Part shown: positions 1 to 13,307 of the stretch, in pieces
Layout: the number at the start of each line of letters is the position of its first letter
How positions within the stretch are numbered: position 1 is the stretch's first letter
NCBI GenBank assembly: GCA_904063045.1
Contig: CAJFCJ010000002.1
Coordinates: 2,289,891 to 2,353,890, forward strand
DNA: 64,000 nt
Direction of reading: 5' to 3'
Source: Dimorphilus gyrociliatus
Taxonomy: Eukaryota > Annelida > Polychaeta > Dinophilidae
Made by a program: the position numbers and the translations under genes
The notes under the pieces: model-generated
Seen by the model: only the letters and a program-made list of their open reading frames with translations
The model's database searches: none
What the model was told of the DNA's origin: nothing

Positions 1-965
1 CCTTTCTTTTTTTTTTTAGTTAGAACGAACCAATTGCGTATGAATATCGGATTACTTAATCTCCGAACGAGCGCCGGCGTTTATTCGGGTAATTGAAGAG
101 TATAGATTGATATATAGGAGGATTGAAGCATTTTGCCTGTCCACAACCTTCCCTTCTTTCCATTTAATCCCACGTAAGCGAGGATTCCGCGAATTTTATC
201 TAGCTCTAAAAAAAAATATAGACTCGGCTTCCCTTCTTTTCCATTTTAAAATTTTTATATAGAAAGAAGTAATTTCACTAAGCACTATAATTAACGCCAA
301 CTGACCTAATTATTTCACTGGCGCACATTTATGTGAATCTATTATAAATCCGGCCATTAAAACTCGGTAACTTTATATACTGTTAATCAATAGACGGAGA
401 TGCGAAGGGTGAGGGTGGCGATAAATAATCATTCATGCCAGTGCTTTCAAATATTGACTCCTTTATCGGCCTAGATTGTATAAATTTGCATAATTTCTAC
501 TTAAATATCTTAATATATTCACAGAGTATTCCAGACTATAAATAAGTAAATATAGACAATATAAGCAATTAAAAATACATATACAGGTATGTCGCACGTT
601 ATACATGACAATATAAAGCACCGTATTGTTGTAATACAATGAATAATGTCTTCTATTATATAACTTTTCGGATATATCTTTTTGTTTCATATATATACTA
701 ACTATATTTCAAAGGTAATATATTTGTATGGTGGTTTTTTTATGATATAAACAACAAACAAATGTAAACTTGTTTGAAATAGGCAGATTATTGTATACTC
801 TTGTATTTTAATGTGTAACATATAGACTATATACTGTATATATATGTATACAACATTATTAGTGTTACTAGAGCATACACTGTACTGTAAATACTTAACT
901 GCTACAAATATACTATTCTTACAAATTGTATTAATGCCGTTTGCAGTTGTACTGACATACTATAT

Positions 966-967
<2 letters not shown>

Positions 968-999
<32 letters not shown>
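968..999. repeat. TA microsatellite
   Basis: An uninterrupted TA dinucleotide array. It creates spurious Tyr-Ile open frames on both strands. Confidence 0.95.
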
Positions 1000-1002
<3 letters not shown>

Positions 1003-1988
1003 AATACATATATGCGTGTGTTTTGCGATCATATCATATGAATATTTCTTTTCAAGATGTCGTGCACAAGCACCAAAACCACATCCAGCAAGAGTTGTTT
1101 GCTTCCTCTCCATATCGCGTCAAGCACCAATTGTAGGCCTAGTTCAACGACTTACACTTCTTATCGTATATGGAATCGAATTATTTGCGGGTATCGTATG
1201 ATTGATACGTCATTAACTTTCTTTTTGTGCGAAACAGACGTTACTTTTTACCTCTTTCCCGGACATAATATCGCGTAGGATGAAAGGGATGCTTAGTCTG
1301 ATTATCGCATGTCATTTTCTTCCAAGACCAGCGGCATGAAAGGCTTTCAAACTTTTTCTCTTTTCTGCACACTTGCTATAAATCCTTAAGACTAGAAAAC
1401 ACCCAACAGGCGTTAGTATTTGATTCTGTTGCTTTCAAAAAGCTAACATAGAGAGAATTTTGCAAGACAGTTTAACAACCATAACCATCTGCTATTTCTA
1501 ATAAAAAAATTAGAGATCGTCAAGTAGTTTTATGGCCACTCACTGAAAATATTCCTCGTATGTCATAATGACGTCAAGAAGCGGCTGTAAGTCAGGAATA
1601 GAAGGTTGTATTTGTACAATTTTCTACTAATTACACGCCTTCAGACGATAACAAATAAGTACAGAACCCATTTACATACGTCGTATATACATTTCTATAT
1701 GCGTTTTTGACGGCAGCAACTAATGTAAATTTACTAAAGTCATTTTTCGTGATGAACGATTCTAGTTAACATTAAATTAGATGTTAAAGCTGTGCACAGA
1801 TTTCCTATAGCGTTTTAAATAATGAATAAGTGAGAACAAATAGTGTGTAAATTTTCTCTGCACGAAGCAATTGGCGTTAATATGTCTAGTTTTACGGCGA
1901 TTCGAATAAATAATTATTCCTTATGCAAGTTTATATAAGAAAAAACAAATATAACAGAGTAGCTTTTAGCTTTATTCCTATCTCTATT

Positions 1989-2008
1989 TCTCTCTCTCTC
2001 TCTCTCTA
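1989..2008. repeat. CT microsatellite
   Basis: A pure CT run inside a longer pyrimidine-rich stretch that continues, imperfectly, to about 2130. Confidence 0.85.
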
Positions 2009-4497
2009 TCTGTCTGTCTCTCACTCTTACACTCACTCCTTCTATCTTTCTCTTTATATCGTTTCCTCTCTGTGTCATTCCTTCTGCTCAGTTCTCCTTT
2101 TCCAATCTCCTCTTTCCGTTTATAAAATAGATATACAACGTTTCTCTCCACCGTATGTATTCTACTTAATCGCTTCTCCATTTAAAAAAAAAACATTTTT
2201 ACTATCTCAATTATTCTCATCCATTAGATAAGTTCCCCCTTTTCTCAAAGAAAATGCAAAAAATAAATAAGATATCTCCCCTCTCCCATCCTTTTTAATG
2301 CTGAAAGTACACTTTTATCAGTAGTTAAAAAGAAAAAAAATTTCAGAATTAAGATAATAGACTAAAAGTTAAAAACGTCAAGTATTGATTCGAATTACGA
2401 AATTAAGCTAATTTTCTAGTTGGAAGAAAAAAAGCAGCAAGAGCCTGAGCTGTCACGGATTGCATAAAAGACACGTCTTTTTAATATGACATACCAACAA
2501 CGTAAAAGAGAGTAGAAATAAAAGTGGCTCTCTTTGTAGAGTTTAGTTATTTATCATTTTTATTAAGTTTCTCCAGACGTCTATTAAGGTTCTTGTATCT
2601 TATTTTAATATACGCCTTTTAATAGAACACAGTGTTTTATTTGCTATTACTTTTTTCATTTAGGGAGAATTATATAAATACAAGTATATTACATGTAAAT
2701 ATAGATGGTGAAAATGTTATTTCATATGTAAACTATATTACCAGTAAATATCTATACAGGAAAGAAAGATAGAATAAATGTAAACCGAAAATATGCGCAA
2801 TGAAATTAGTTAGTTAATCCAAATAAAAATAATGAAATTTAACCTTGTAAAAGTGATTTTGCTAATAAATTTAAGTATAGCAACATCCTTGAATCTTTCC
2901 ATATTTAGGTCTCAATTTTACCATTTACTTGCACTATTATGTTTGCTGTATAGCAAATGTAATAGAATAAATATGATAACGTCTGATTATAGTATTTGAA
3001 AAAGAAAAACATATTAAAAATCATTATATTTAACTAGAATTTGCTATTGAAATTTAGTTTCCAATTGATTTATAGATTATGATCAATAATAGAATGAATA
3101 GTAGATGTGAATTTATATAGATCTTATGGAAAATTTACATTTTTTCTATAGAATTTGACTAATGTATAGAAGAGGATTTTTGCAGCGTTGATGATTTTTT
3201 CTCTATATTCTTCCCTTCTTTTTTTTCAACATGAAAAAGATTGCCAATGGATTAGATCAGCTAAAGAAAAATATATATCTCCTAGATTTTTAATATTTTA
3301 ATAATCTCTTCTTGTTTAGAGCACTTATTAAAAGAAAATTACGTGATTACTTATCAAAACTGTTTTTGGATTAGGAAAGGCACTATAATACTTAGGTAAG
3401 GGGATAAAAATAAGTTTAAATTAGCCTACTTCTTCCTTGACTTCGAAGAAATGATGCATAAAAAGGTGTGTATAGAATGCAGAAACAAAGTAGGTGTGAG
3501 AAGAGGAGTGGAGGACAGGGACTGAGATGATGAAATCCGATATAGATTCTTGAGGAGAGTCAGAATGTGGATGAGTTTTTTATATAGTAGAATAGGCGAA
3601 AAAAATTTTTCGAAGCCCCAGAAAATATTAAAAAAGGCTTAGACGCCTTATACATTTAGGTCAATGATGAAAATTGTCGTTCGGCTGGTGTCTATACAAT
3701 TGACAGTCCATTCCAAAAGCTACTTTAACCTTGGCGACAAAGATTAAAAAGAAATATTTTCATCTGAAGGTAACCGAAAAAAGGAAATTCCTCGTGCAAC
3801 TAGTTTCAATATAATTTTCAACGGGAAATTTCACCTTTTTATGACACAATGAGAAGGTTTGGTGGAGAGGGTATATGGAGATGATGCAGGATTGAAAGGG
3901 TAAAGTAGGAAAAAGAGCTATAGGCCTAGACCTCAAGCGTTATGCTGCTAAATTATTTACGTGCATTATACGTGGAAAAGGTCGACTCCTAAATGTTGTA
4001 ATGAAGCGTTTAGGAATAGGAAAAACAAGATCAAATAAGACGGGTAATTAATCAATGTAACAACGCGACACGTAGGCACAAGCCTCCAGACACTATCATC
4101 GATTTATTTGTATACTCAATGTAGTTTAGATTATTTTCAAAAGGACCGATCAATTGAAGGAAATCGAACACGGTATAGGAAGGATAAGAAAAAAGAGGAA
4201 AAAGGCGCTTGGAAGGATAAAAGAAAAGAAAACCGGTATAGGAAACGGAAGGAAGTTTCGATTTCGGTTCTAGGTATATCTATAAACTTTCTCTGTACTT
4301 TCATTTAGTTACTTTGTTCGCCCTAAAGCTTTAATTTCTATTTTAGTCTAAGTCTCTACATTCTCAGCATTTTATCCTTTCATCCTAGTTATAGGAATTG
4401 AACTGTAATACAACTGAACATTTTCTAACAATTATTCAAACGATAGTAGAAGAATGTATACAACCAGTCAATAACCTTGTCAGGCACGAAGAAATGG

Positions 4498-4499
<2 letters not shown>

Positions 4500-4540
<41 letters not shown>
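4500..4540. repeat. TA microsatellite
   Basis: About 41 bp of alternating A/T, followed after a CTCT interruption by another short TA run. Confidence 0.95.
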
Positions 4541-4542
<2 letters not shown>

Positions 4543-4771
4543 TCTATATATATATAATTCTGATCGATTTATGCTGATTTAATTTCAATTTATTGAAAAA
4601 TATTAATTTTTTAATACTCAAGTGAATCATAAAGGTAACACCTTCTTTTTTCTTACTTAGGATATATAACTATATGCTTATACATTGAATATACTATATA
4701 CCCCTATATAAGTGTATTTAGAGTATATGTATATTATAATATTATATTATAGAGCATGAAAGGTTTTTTAA

Positions 4772-4830
4772 GGTAAATAATTTTCCTTTTTTTTTTTAAA
4801 AAAAAAGGAAAAAACTTTTAAGAAATTTTT
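4772..4830. repeat. Imperfect inverted repeat of poly-T and poly-A arms
   Basis: A TTTTCC-plus-T-tract arm is followed directly by an A-tract-plus-GGAAAA arm, giving a hairpin-capable palindrome. Weaker mirrored similarity extends outward: ATTATAAT-type words lie on both sides at about 4735 and 4860. It could be a worn palindromic transposon remnant or just homopolymer drift; no transposase or target-site duplication is visible. Confidence 0.4.
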
Positions 4831-6290
4831 TCCCCTTTAAAAGTACCTAAATAACTAATTATATTATAATGACTATACTAGTAGATTACTCTTATTAAAT
4901 TTTTATTGAAATTAGCATAGTTTCGTGGTAAGTTAAAGTTATCCAAAGTAAAAAAAATGATAACGATGTTATTAGCAGTAAATATACGTATTTGTTATAT
5001 ACAGCTTCATTCTCAATGAGAAAAGGTCCCGGAGTTAGAAAAATATGTGTGGGAGTTAATATGTCAATAATTTTTTTTTCTTTCAGCTGTATATCTTATT
5101 AGGTAGCGGGATAAACATGCTACATCAGCAAGAAGTTTGCAGTTTTAGACGATGTCGCTTACATAATAGTACCGTGACCGGTATTTTACCGGAAATATAC
5201 TAACCGCTTGTAATTAGAGAGAGCAAATATAAATCTTATATGTAGAAGATATTTGCTAGTATTAATATACGTTCTGTATATTTTGTAGTTAATACAGTCA
5301 TGGTTGAGAAAATCTTTAAGACTTATAGCTGTTGTTTTCTTTTAGTATACCTTATACAAGCCTTTTTTAATTATTAAGTTACAGGAGTATAAAGTTATTA
5401 TAGAAACACTGCAATTAAAGCACGTATGTAGAGGTAGTTAAAAAAGTTACCTGAAACAATAAATCAAACAGTATTTTTGCTACCTTTTCGACTCTATAAA
5501 TAGTTAGCTCTCCCTTTTAGACGAAGAAGAGGAAGAAGAGAGATAAAGATAAAAAATTTTTGTTAAATTTAGTAAAATAATAATGAGGCTGATAGCGACG
5601 TTAATGATAATGGTATTCCGGTTAAAATTAACAAAAAACAGTTTTTAATAAGATATGCATGGAGTTCTATATATTAATTGTTAGTTTACTCTATTTATTA
5701 GTTGGTAACAATCTAGGGCACCGAATTTAACTTTTTTTTAAATTATTAATGAGAATTTTATTACAATAAAAAAAAACTTAGTTTAAAAAAAGTATATATA
5801 AAAAAAGAAGACGTAAAAGTCTATTTATACGAAAGGGTATTGACTTAAACAAACGCTGCGATATAATAATTGAAGATGTAGCTTTTACTGTCAAATGAAT
5901 TCCGAAAGGTTCAAAGAACACTATTAACTTTCCATTGACACAGTAAAACATAAAAACTATACAAAATAGCCTATCTAATTCTCTGTCTTCCTTTTATATA
6001 AAAATAGTATTGCATTACTTTGCCTATTTACTTAATTAAAATTAGAAGTGTTTTATAAAGCTCTATTTAATGTATATATATTTAATCTGAACTATAAACA
6101 TGACTTTTTTTAAGACATTCCGTTTATGCTATGAATTAACTGTGTGTATTATTAATTCATATATATTAATAAGAATAGAATAAATGTATACGGCATGTGT
6201 ATATAACATATAATATAATTTACAAACGAATGAAATATTCATCTTGGCATAAACAACAAAAGTACATAAAAATATACACACACATATACA

Positions 6291-6291
<1 letters not shown>

Positions 6292-6333
<42 letters not shown>
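6292..6333. repeat. TA microsatellite
   Basis: About 42 bp of alternating TA beginning directly after the word ATACAGTA, an arrangement seen at several other TA arrays in the window. Confidence 0.95.
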
Positions 6334-6339
<6 letters not shown>

Positions 6340-9300
6340 TAGAAGTATAAGAATACTAGATGTGCATAAATATATCACCCTGTATATAAGATACTTTTAT
6401 TTATACGTGTTCATATTCTTATGTTACCGCTAACTTTAAAGTTGCTAAGAAACATATGAATAACCCTTCTAATTGGAAATTAGAATAAATTTATCAAAGA
6501 ACTTAGAAGAAACTCAATTACATCTTATTTTTATTATTCTATGCTAATTGAAAAGATATTAATAGAAAAGATCAAAAATATTTTGCCTGATAAATCATCA
6601 GTAACGATATTTGTATAAAGCTATAGATATACTGCATTGTTACTGGACGGTTCTTTTTATACTAAAGCTGTTGTATACACTCGTCATATGCATATATTTA
6701 TCCTTTACGTCCTTATCACACGTATCTTTTGTAGTACAAAAGATTAAAAATGACTCTGTCATTATTTTGTTTGATTACCCAGAAAACACCTATCAGAAGA
6801 GAATAGAATACTTCCAACAGCAGAGTTCTTATACAAAAATGCCCTAGGGAAAAGTTTTAAGTTTATAACAGTAGTACAATTTTTTAACGATAAAAACTAC
6901 AACTTTTCCAAGTAAGAGCTCATAACCCTAATATATGAAAATAATTGCCATAGTAAAAAACTCGGTTAAACATTTAATGAAATAAGAAACGTATTACTTT
7001 TCTTAGAGATAGCTTACACTGAACAATATATAATTTACAATAGATGATTTATCATTCATTTGGAAATAGTAGCTTAATTCAAGATATTTCATATAGACAG
7101 GATGCAGGGGCGAATATTGCGTTTGATTTTAACATTTTATGATTCCTCCATTAGATATACGAACAAAGGCTTAATGGTACGAAGTTGAGTAAGTTAAGGT
7201 GGACTTAAAGGATTAAGATGAATAAGTAAGAGATTAAGCAGCTCATTGCATTGTAGTGTATTGAATACTAACTTTTTCAAAGTACTGGAAAAATGATTTT
7301 TGCTCCCGCTGTCCCTGGAAAGTCGGCTCAATCGAAGAATTAACTCTTTCAGGTTTGGGGATGTAAGAAAACTCTAGAAAATTAGTCTTTAGTCTGAACT
7401 AAAAGTGGACAGGCCGAAATACGAAAGAATTAAATAGCTATAAAAGGGTGTTCTTCGGCACGAATATCATTCGCGAATAGCTTGAAGAGAGATAAATAAA
7501 ACAAAATTGACACCAAAGAAATAATTAAATTGTACCACAGTTTACCTGATGGAATTAGAATGTTGTGGGAGAAAATGAGGTCCGAGTAGCTAATAATTTT
7601 CATGTGGAACATTAAATGTAGTTAATTGAATTGTACTTCCTAATACTTAATTTCTAATTATTTTCATACTTTTAATTAAAAAACCAATATAGAATGTTTT
7701 TATTTAAATATATCAAACTGATCTATCGCTTTCCTTTTATATTTCCATTCTTCTTGTCTGTCTTCTCTCCTAATACCCGCTAAACACCCACCTATATCGA
7801 CAAGAGAAAAAAGCCCAAAAAGTCTCAACTACCTATATTTAGCTAAGAGAATTAAGTTTAACAAGAAATGATTATTGTATTAATATTTGTAAGATATCTG
7901 TCTACCTATTAGATAAATTTGTTTTTCCTAGGGTTATGTTTTCTGCATCAATATTAATAAGATTTAATCAGTTTTTACTGAAAAAGAGAAGTATGGTAGT
8001 TACATTTTTTACGGTAGTACGAGTCATAAAGTATACATAACTCATTGAATTTTAGCTCAATTTTTATGTTTATAAGCTTTTCTTACATTATTTAATCATC
8101 AAGAAATGTATTAGTTCGTAAGTTAAATTAAATTGATATTTTTCAGCTGCAAGGAAGAAGCAAGTTACTTTAACATGAGAGTTATAGTTGAAGAACAATA
8201 GATTAGTATTCTGTTTCATATGAATAATAAACTTTAAAGTTTAATATGATCTTTGACGTTTCTAAAGGTGAATCTATAATGACAATACAAAATAGGTTTA
8301 ATAAATTTCTGGTATTGAATCATATTTGAAAACTACATGCACAAGGATTTGAAGTTGAAGAGTGTCTATCTTATTTACGAACTGGTTAAAAGATCTCCAT
8401 CTATTTTTTTTAATGGGATAAAGAGTAATAGGTGATATTTGTGTCATCATTTTAGAGCAGAATAGCTGCTGTTCCCTAAGCATCTGTATTCGTTTACCAG
8501 CTTTTAAAATTCTTGAGTGAAAAAGAAAAAGAAGGAAAGTAAATAGATGGAACGAGAGAATCAGTACCACTTTTGAGACACGCTTTAAGACGTGTAAGTT
8601 GAATCCAAAGCTGCCGGAGTTAAAAGTCACGTGATGATGAGGAGTACTTCAATAGAGTAATAAACTTTTTCGCAGACCGTTGGATTTTCCATTGCGGAAC
8701 CGAACATGATTTGTTTACATCTATTGCAGATTGCAAATTTTCCTGTAGGCTACTTGCCTTTTTACGTGGTATATTCAAAACTAAACAGTGTGTGATTGGG
8801 TGGGAAAGAAATCTTCGAATTAATACAGATGCGACGTCGTGATATTTTAATAACTTCTTACCCATAAACGCTAATTGTAATGAATCACGAATACAGTAAG
8901 AAGCCGCCCATTTTCCATCAGTTTTAGTCATGTATAGATAAGATATTTTAAAGCAAACATATATAATACGGCGCTGACAGTATCTGAATAGCAAATAGGC
9001 AAATTTGATAAGTTATCTGTCCAGAAAAGATTTTTCCTAGGCAACCAATTCTGTTGGTTTGTATTTATAAGTATGGTACACATCTATAGAAAAGAATATC
9101 TAATGATAAAGTTCACTTCTTTTTCGTAGACAGCTACCAATTAGAGTAGTAGGCTGCAGAAATTACAGATTTTTTTTTGTAATACTGTTGTCGTTAGGTC
9201 TCTTGTAAATTATCTCGATACTTAATCTACAATAAAGCCGGATAAATACGAGTAAATTTAATTACTCCGTTTACTGTTGCAGAAACACCACCTCCGCGTC

Positions 9301-9715
9301 TGATTAAAACTAAAACGTCTAACGACGTCATCCGACACCTCAACTATTCATGAAAATTTTCACAAAGTCGGTTTAGTATAACTCAGACGTTTCGTCGGTT
9401 GCTTATTAATTAAGCACGACTTCAGGATTATAATTCCATATTTTAATAACATATAGATATAAATACTTTATAAAGTTTATGTACCCTATTTTCGATTCTT
9501 AAGTTAGGGACTTTCTTTCTCTCCTTAAAAAACTCCTACTTATTCTTAGATTCCTGTTAAACGAAAGAAGAAAAAAGCAATCAGACGCACGGTATCCTCT
9601 GTATCTTTTACGTATTTGCTACACTGATCACAATGAATGCGAAACATAATTATTGGCAATAGTTAAATAAGAATGGTTCTTTGTTAAACATACCTCTTTT
9701 ATATTCTTTCTTCTT

Positions 9716-12032
9716 CTACAACAGTTTTCTCTTCAATCGTTTAGTAGCCGGCTGTTTTTTCTCTTTTAACTTTCTTTTTCGTTTTTCGATGCTTTTGACG
9801 TGTTCGCCGTCAAAATGAGACAATTCGTAATCTAAGCAATGTTTCTTCTTTCTCTTGCTTGCTTTTAGGCATTCTTTCTTGTCTGGTTTTTCCTTCAACT
9901 TCCTCTTTCCATTTTCAATGGTTCTGTCAAATTGAGACAAACTGTAATCAGTGCAATCCGTTTTCTTTTCTTTCATATCTTCTTTCATCCTCTTATTTTG
10001 TTCGGTAGAGATGACGCATTTAGCGTTAAGAGAACTCAATCCATTGTCAATTGTTTTTGTTATTTTTTCCTTTTTCAAAGTTTTCTCAGAACTTTCAGAG
10101 TCTTCATCCACTTCTGTTAATCTTCTGTGATCATCTGGCAAGTGACAAAAACCACATTGTGAGCAATGCTTTCTACTTTCCTTAACACATTTTTCACAAG
10201 CTCCGCAATGAACATATCTGCCACCATCCTAGTTAGATGTGTATTAAATTAGTTATTTGGAAAGGCAATTTAAGTTAGATCAATCATGTTATACTTTGCC
10301 TGTACAGGAATTGCATTTAGGGCAGTGTACATTATTCTTCTTAACATATCGTTCACATTGGCGGCAAAATCTGTAACAGTTACAATTATCACGTATATCG
10401 TGTAAACGAAAGGTTTCATCCGGGTTTACCTGTAGTCTTGGCATGGTAATCGGATTTTTGCAGGGGAAATATTGGTAAATATTCTAACTGGTGAACCCTT
10501 TGCTCCATTTGAGGATCTCTTCAACTTTTTATGATTTTCATATGTAACCTGTATAAAAAATTTAAAGTATAATAGCGACGTAAAGAAGGCCTTATCGTTA
10601 GTAAAAATATATGCTTGCCTGATATTCGAGCATAGCTGCACCGGTCAGTGACTTTAAGATTCGTTTTTCCATAAAATATGGCATTACCAACATATAAAGT
10701 AACTGTTTTTCATCGTTTTCACTATACCATTTTTGCATGGTTCGTAAAGAATACGCTAGAACATCTACTAAGGCACCGAAAGGGGGATCGATTACGCATA
10801 AAGTTTTACCTCCGCTCCTTAGCCAGTCGATAAACTTCTTCTTTACATCTCCTCCTCGGAAAAAGAAAGAATTTAACATATTGAAATAGTAAAAATTCTC
10901 TGGAGATATAAATTGCTCCTGTATCGGTTGTTGAAAGTATTTAGAAGATTTCCAATGATTTACCCTTTGTATATATACATATATATACTGTATATACTAA
11001 TATACATTTATATATCTATATATCTATACTGTATATATATATATATATATTTAAATATTCATATATATATACTAACATATCTTGAATCGATGTCCATAAG
11101 TACGACTTGCGAATTATCCATTTGCCGAACGAGACTTTCGTATAACCTAATAAAAATGTAATACTATCATATAGACTAAATAAAAAAAAACGTCTTCTTT
11201 TTTTCAACAAACCTCGGCGTTCCAATACACACAACCCGCTCAAATTTCGAGTCTAATATGGTCTTTGTCAAGAATTTTTCACTATCTTCCGAAAAATGGT
11301 ATTGCTGTAGGTATTTATTGATATATAGATAGGTAATATAAATTGTTACATATTATCGTGCATAGAATTAATAATTACTGACAGCATTTTTTGAATCTCT
11401 TTGCAACGGTCGCAAAAGAGATGAGGGTTTGATATCATTTGAACAGATTATTTTTTGCAGGTGCCCTAGATGAGTCTTTTCTTCATCCTTTTTTAACAGA
11501 ATTTCACAAGTTTCGCAAAAGTTAATAGATGGGGAATTAGTTTCTTTCAGTTCTTTGAATCTATAAATAACAATTGATTAGGAAATGTAGCTTTATTATA
11601 TTAGTTGAAACTTAATTGATTTAGGAGACATTCTTTGAAGCGACACCGCGTGGATTTAAAATTATAAGAAAGGTACTTAATTATATTCGTACCTGTTAAA
11701 TCTTCTTACGCTTTCCCTCGCGCCCTTTTCATTTAGCTTAATCCTGGCATCCGCATCTATCTTTTTGTTTTGTCCACCTTGTTGATCAAGCCATCTAAAA
11801 AAGTTGCAATCTTTGCGATTTCTACAGGCAGAACAGGCAAAAAATTTTCTATCTTTATTTTTTCCCTCAGTTTGCCTCGAAAGAAGTAAGCACGGTCCTG
11901 AATTGGTAATTTACTTTCAGCAATTGAGCGATAATGTAGACTTTTAATAATTAAAACTTTACCGTGAGGACATTGGGGTGTATTTGGATCATCTACTGCT
12001 TCGGGATAAACCCTTATATTTTGACGATACAT
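9716..12032 (-). CDS. ZCCHC4: ZCCHC4-like rRNA N6-adenosine methyltransferase
   Basis: By family knowledge ZCCHC4 methylates one adenosine of 28S rRNA in the nucleolus. Nine exons join in frame to 540 codons (human about 513): 12032-11963, 11897-11693, 11560-11383, 11304-11213, 11146-11077, 10918-10619, 10548-10430, 10370-10295 and 10228-9716. Near the N-terminus CPHG (21-24) and a CSAC...RKDCNFF stretch (45-57) form the GRF-type zinc finger. The Rossmann methyltransferase region carries the catalytic DPPF tetrad at 249-252. It is followed by the conserved VRIFTNI segment and two cysteine/histidine-rich modules (about 346-402). The tail, about 400-540, is a Lys/Glu-rich basic stretch that looks like a nucleolar signal. 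The intron between 10619 and 10548 starts with GC rather than GT. Identity is very secure; the start is the only ATG upstream of CPHG. Confidence 0.95.
11029..11052. repeat. TA microsatellite in a ZCCHC4 intron
   Basis: An alternating TA run just inside intron 5 of ZCCHC4, next to TACTGTATA words. Confidence 0.85.
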
Positions 12033-13307
12033 ATCTTTTTACACTGACGTAGCAGGTTTCTGTCACGCAACGTTAACTTTACAAAAATTTTCACGCTTAC
12101 ACCATGCATAAGAATTCTCAAAGTGTACACTAGCCCCATCTATTGTTTCTTTGAACATTTCATAAAGGGAATTTTTACTATTAAACCTAAAATTAGTACA
12201 AATTCTATAAGATATTATAAAGAGAAGCTTATAGCGTCAGTATTTATAAGAGCCAAAACGGGTTGACATCTTTGTTATTGTATTAAAATAGAATACCCGA
12301 GATATAGTAGGATTACAAATGATACGAAGGTTAATGCATAATACATCACAGCGGAGGCGTACACTCTATTAATACCGTGTTAAGTTGTTAGAACAAATTG
12401 CTGACAATCTAACTTTTATACTTATTCAGTTTCTTAAAAATTCTAAATTGTAAACCTACAAACCAACGAATCCATACTTAATATTCATTAATATAATTTA
12501 CCACTTAGGGTAAAAACTTTTGGATCTTCTCTTCCCTATCTAGAATATTTTTAGTACTTTATCTAGAAATTCAATATAAATTATTACATTTACCGAATAA
12601 TATATAGGACTATATTTTTCTAGGAAGAGGAAAACAGATATATAACATTCTAAGACTGATACTTGTTTTCTATTATCAAACAATTCATCATTCCGACGCT
12701 ATCACTTATCCCCTATCGCTACGTCTTCAGATTGATTAGTATCGGAGTTCTGCTCAAAGAAACTCTCCTAAACATAGTTTAAGAATTTTTCCTCCTTTTA
12801 TTAATTTGCTCTTCTACAGTGAAATTTGTGTTATATTAATTATTATAGAAATACCAATTCGATTCTGGGGCGCCATCTAGTGTTTAAAAACATATATTTT
12901 TTTTACTAAAAAGAAAAACAATTGAACAACGAATACCTAATCAGTACTCGATTTCTAAGAAATCAACACAACAAGTAAGTTTTATAGGGCATTTTTTAGT
13001 TTTTACAAAAAGAAATAGTTTTTTCAGTTGTGTAATTAACCTATAGGAAATGTCTATTTAAAAGTGATGAGCGATAAAACCAGTATGTCACGTTTAAACA
13101 TCGATTTTAAGGTTAAATAGTGTTAGAAATCTCATAAATAAATATATAATCTGAATATATATGATCAATTTTTAATTTTACATGAAGATGAATGAATTTG
13201 AACGAAATATTGATTAATCACCTTTTTCACAGGTGTGCTTTGTATTTTGGATCTCTTATGAAGTAATAATTTACACATAAGCATTCATTTCGGAATAAAG
13301 ATAGACG
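12033..13307. other. Divergent intergenic region ZCCHC4 / claudin-like
   Basis: About 1.3 kb between two head-to-head start codons. No coding potential is seen. It contains an AGATGGG-type site near 12136 and a fuller CTCF-like site at 12870-12882. Both promoters presumably lie here, but I see no convincing TATA box. Confidence 0.6.
12870..12882 (-). promoter_or_regulatory. CTCF-like motif
   Basis: GCGCCATCTAGTG, the reverse complement of CACTAGATGGCGC, fits the bilaterian CTCF core CCASYAGRKGGCRS closely. The AGATGGCG part alone would also suit YY1. It sits between two divergent genes. Confidence 0.4.

Larger units (their letters stand above)
1..9715. other. AT-rich stretch with no supportable gene
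   Basis: I see no exon chain with family-like protein content on either strand. The stretch holds TA and CT microsatellites, poly-T and poly-A runs, one near-palindrome around 4.77-4.83 kb and a CRE-like octamer at 1569-1576. The longest open frames are two overlapping minus-strand ones at 8298-8994 (110 and 124 codons). They match no family I know, lie in different frames and lack convincing splice sites joining them. The extreme left could hold the untranslated end of a gene outside the window. Confidence 0.5.

Noticed and set aside
963-1113. Tyr-Ile repeat proteins at TA arrays (also near 6300, 11000 and 32100)
   Set aside because: Translations of TA microsatellites on both strands, not genes.
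8298-8994. Two overlapping minus-strand frames of 110 and 124 codons
   Set aside because: No recognised motif, different frames, non-ATG start for one, and no good splice pair to join them. Kept only as a note.
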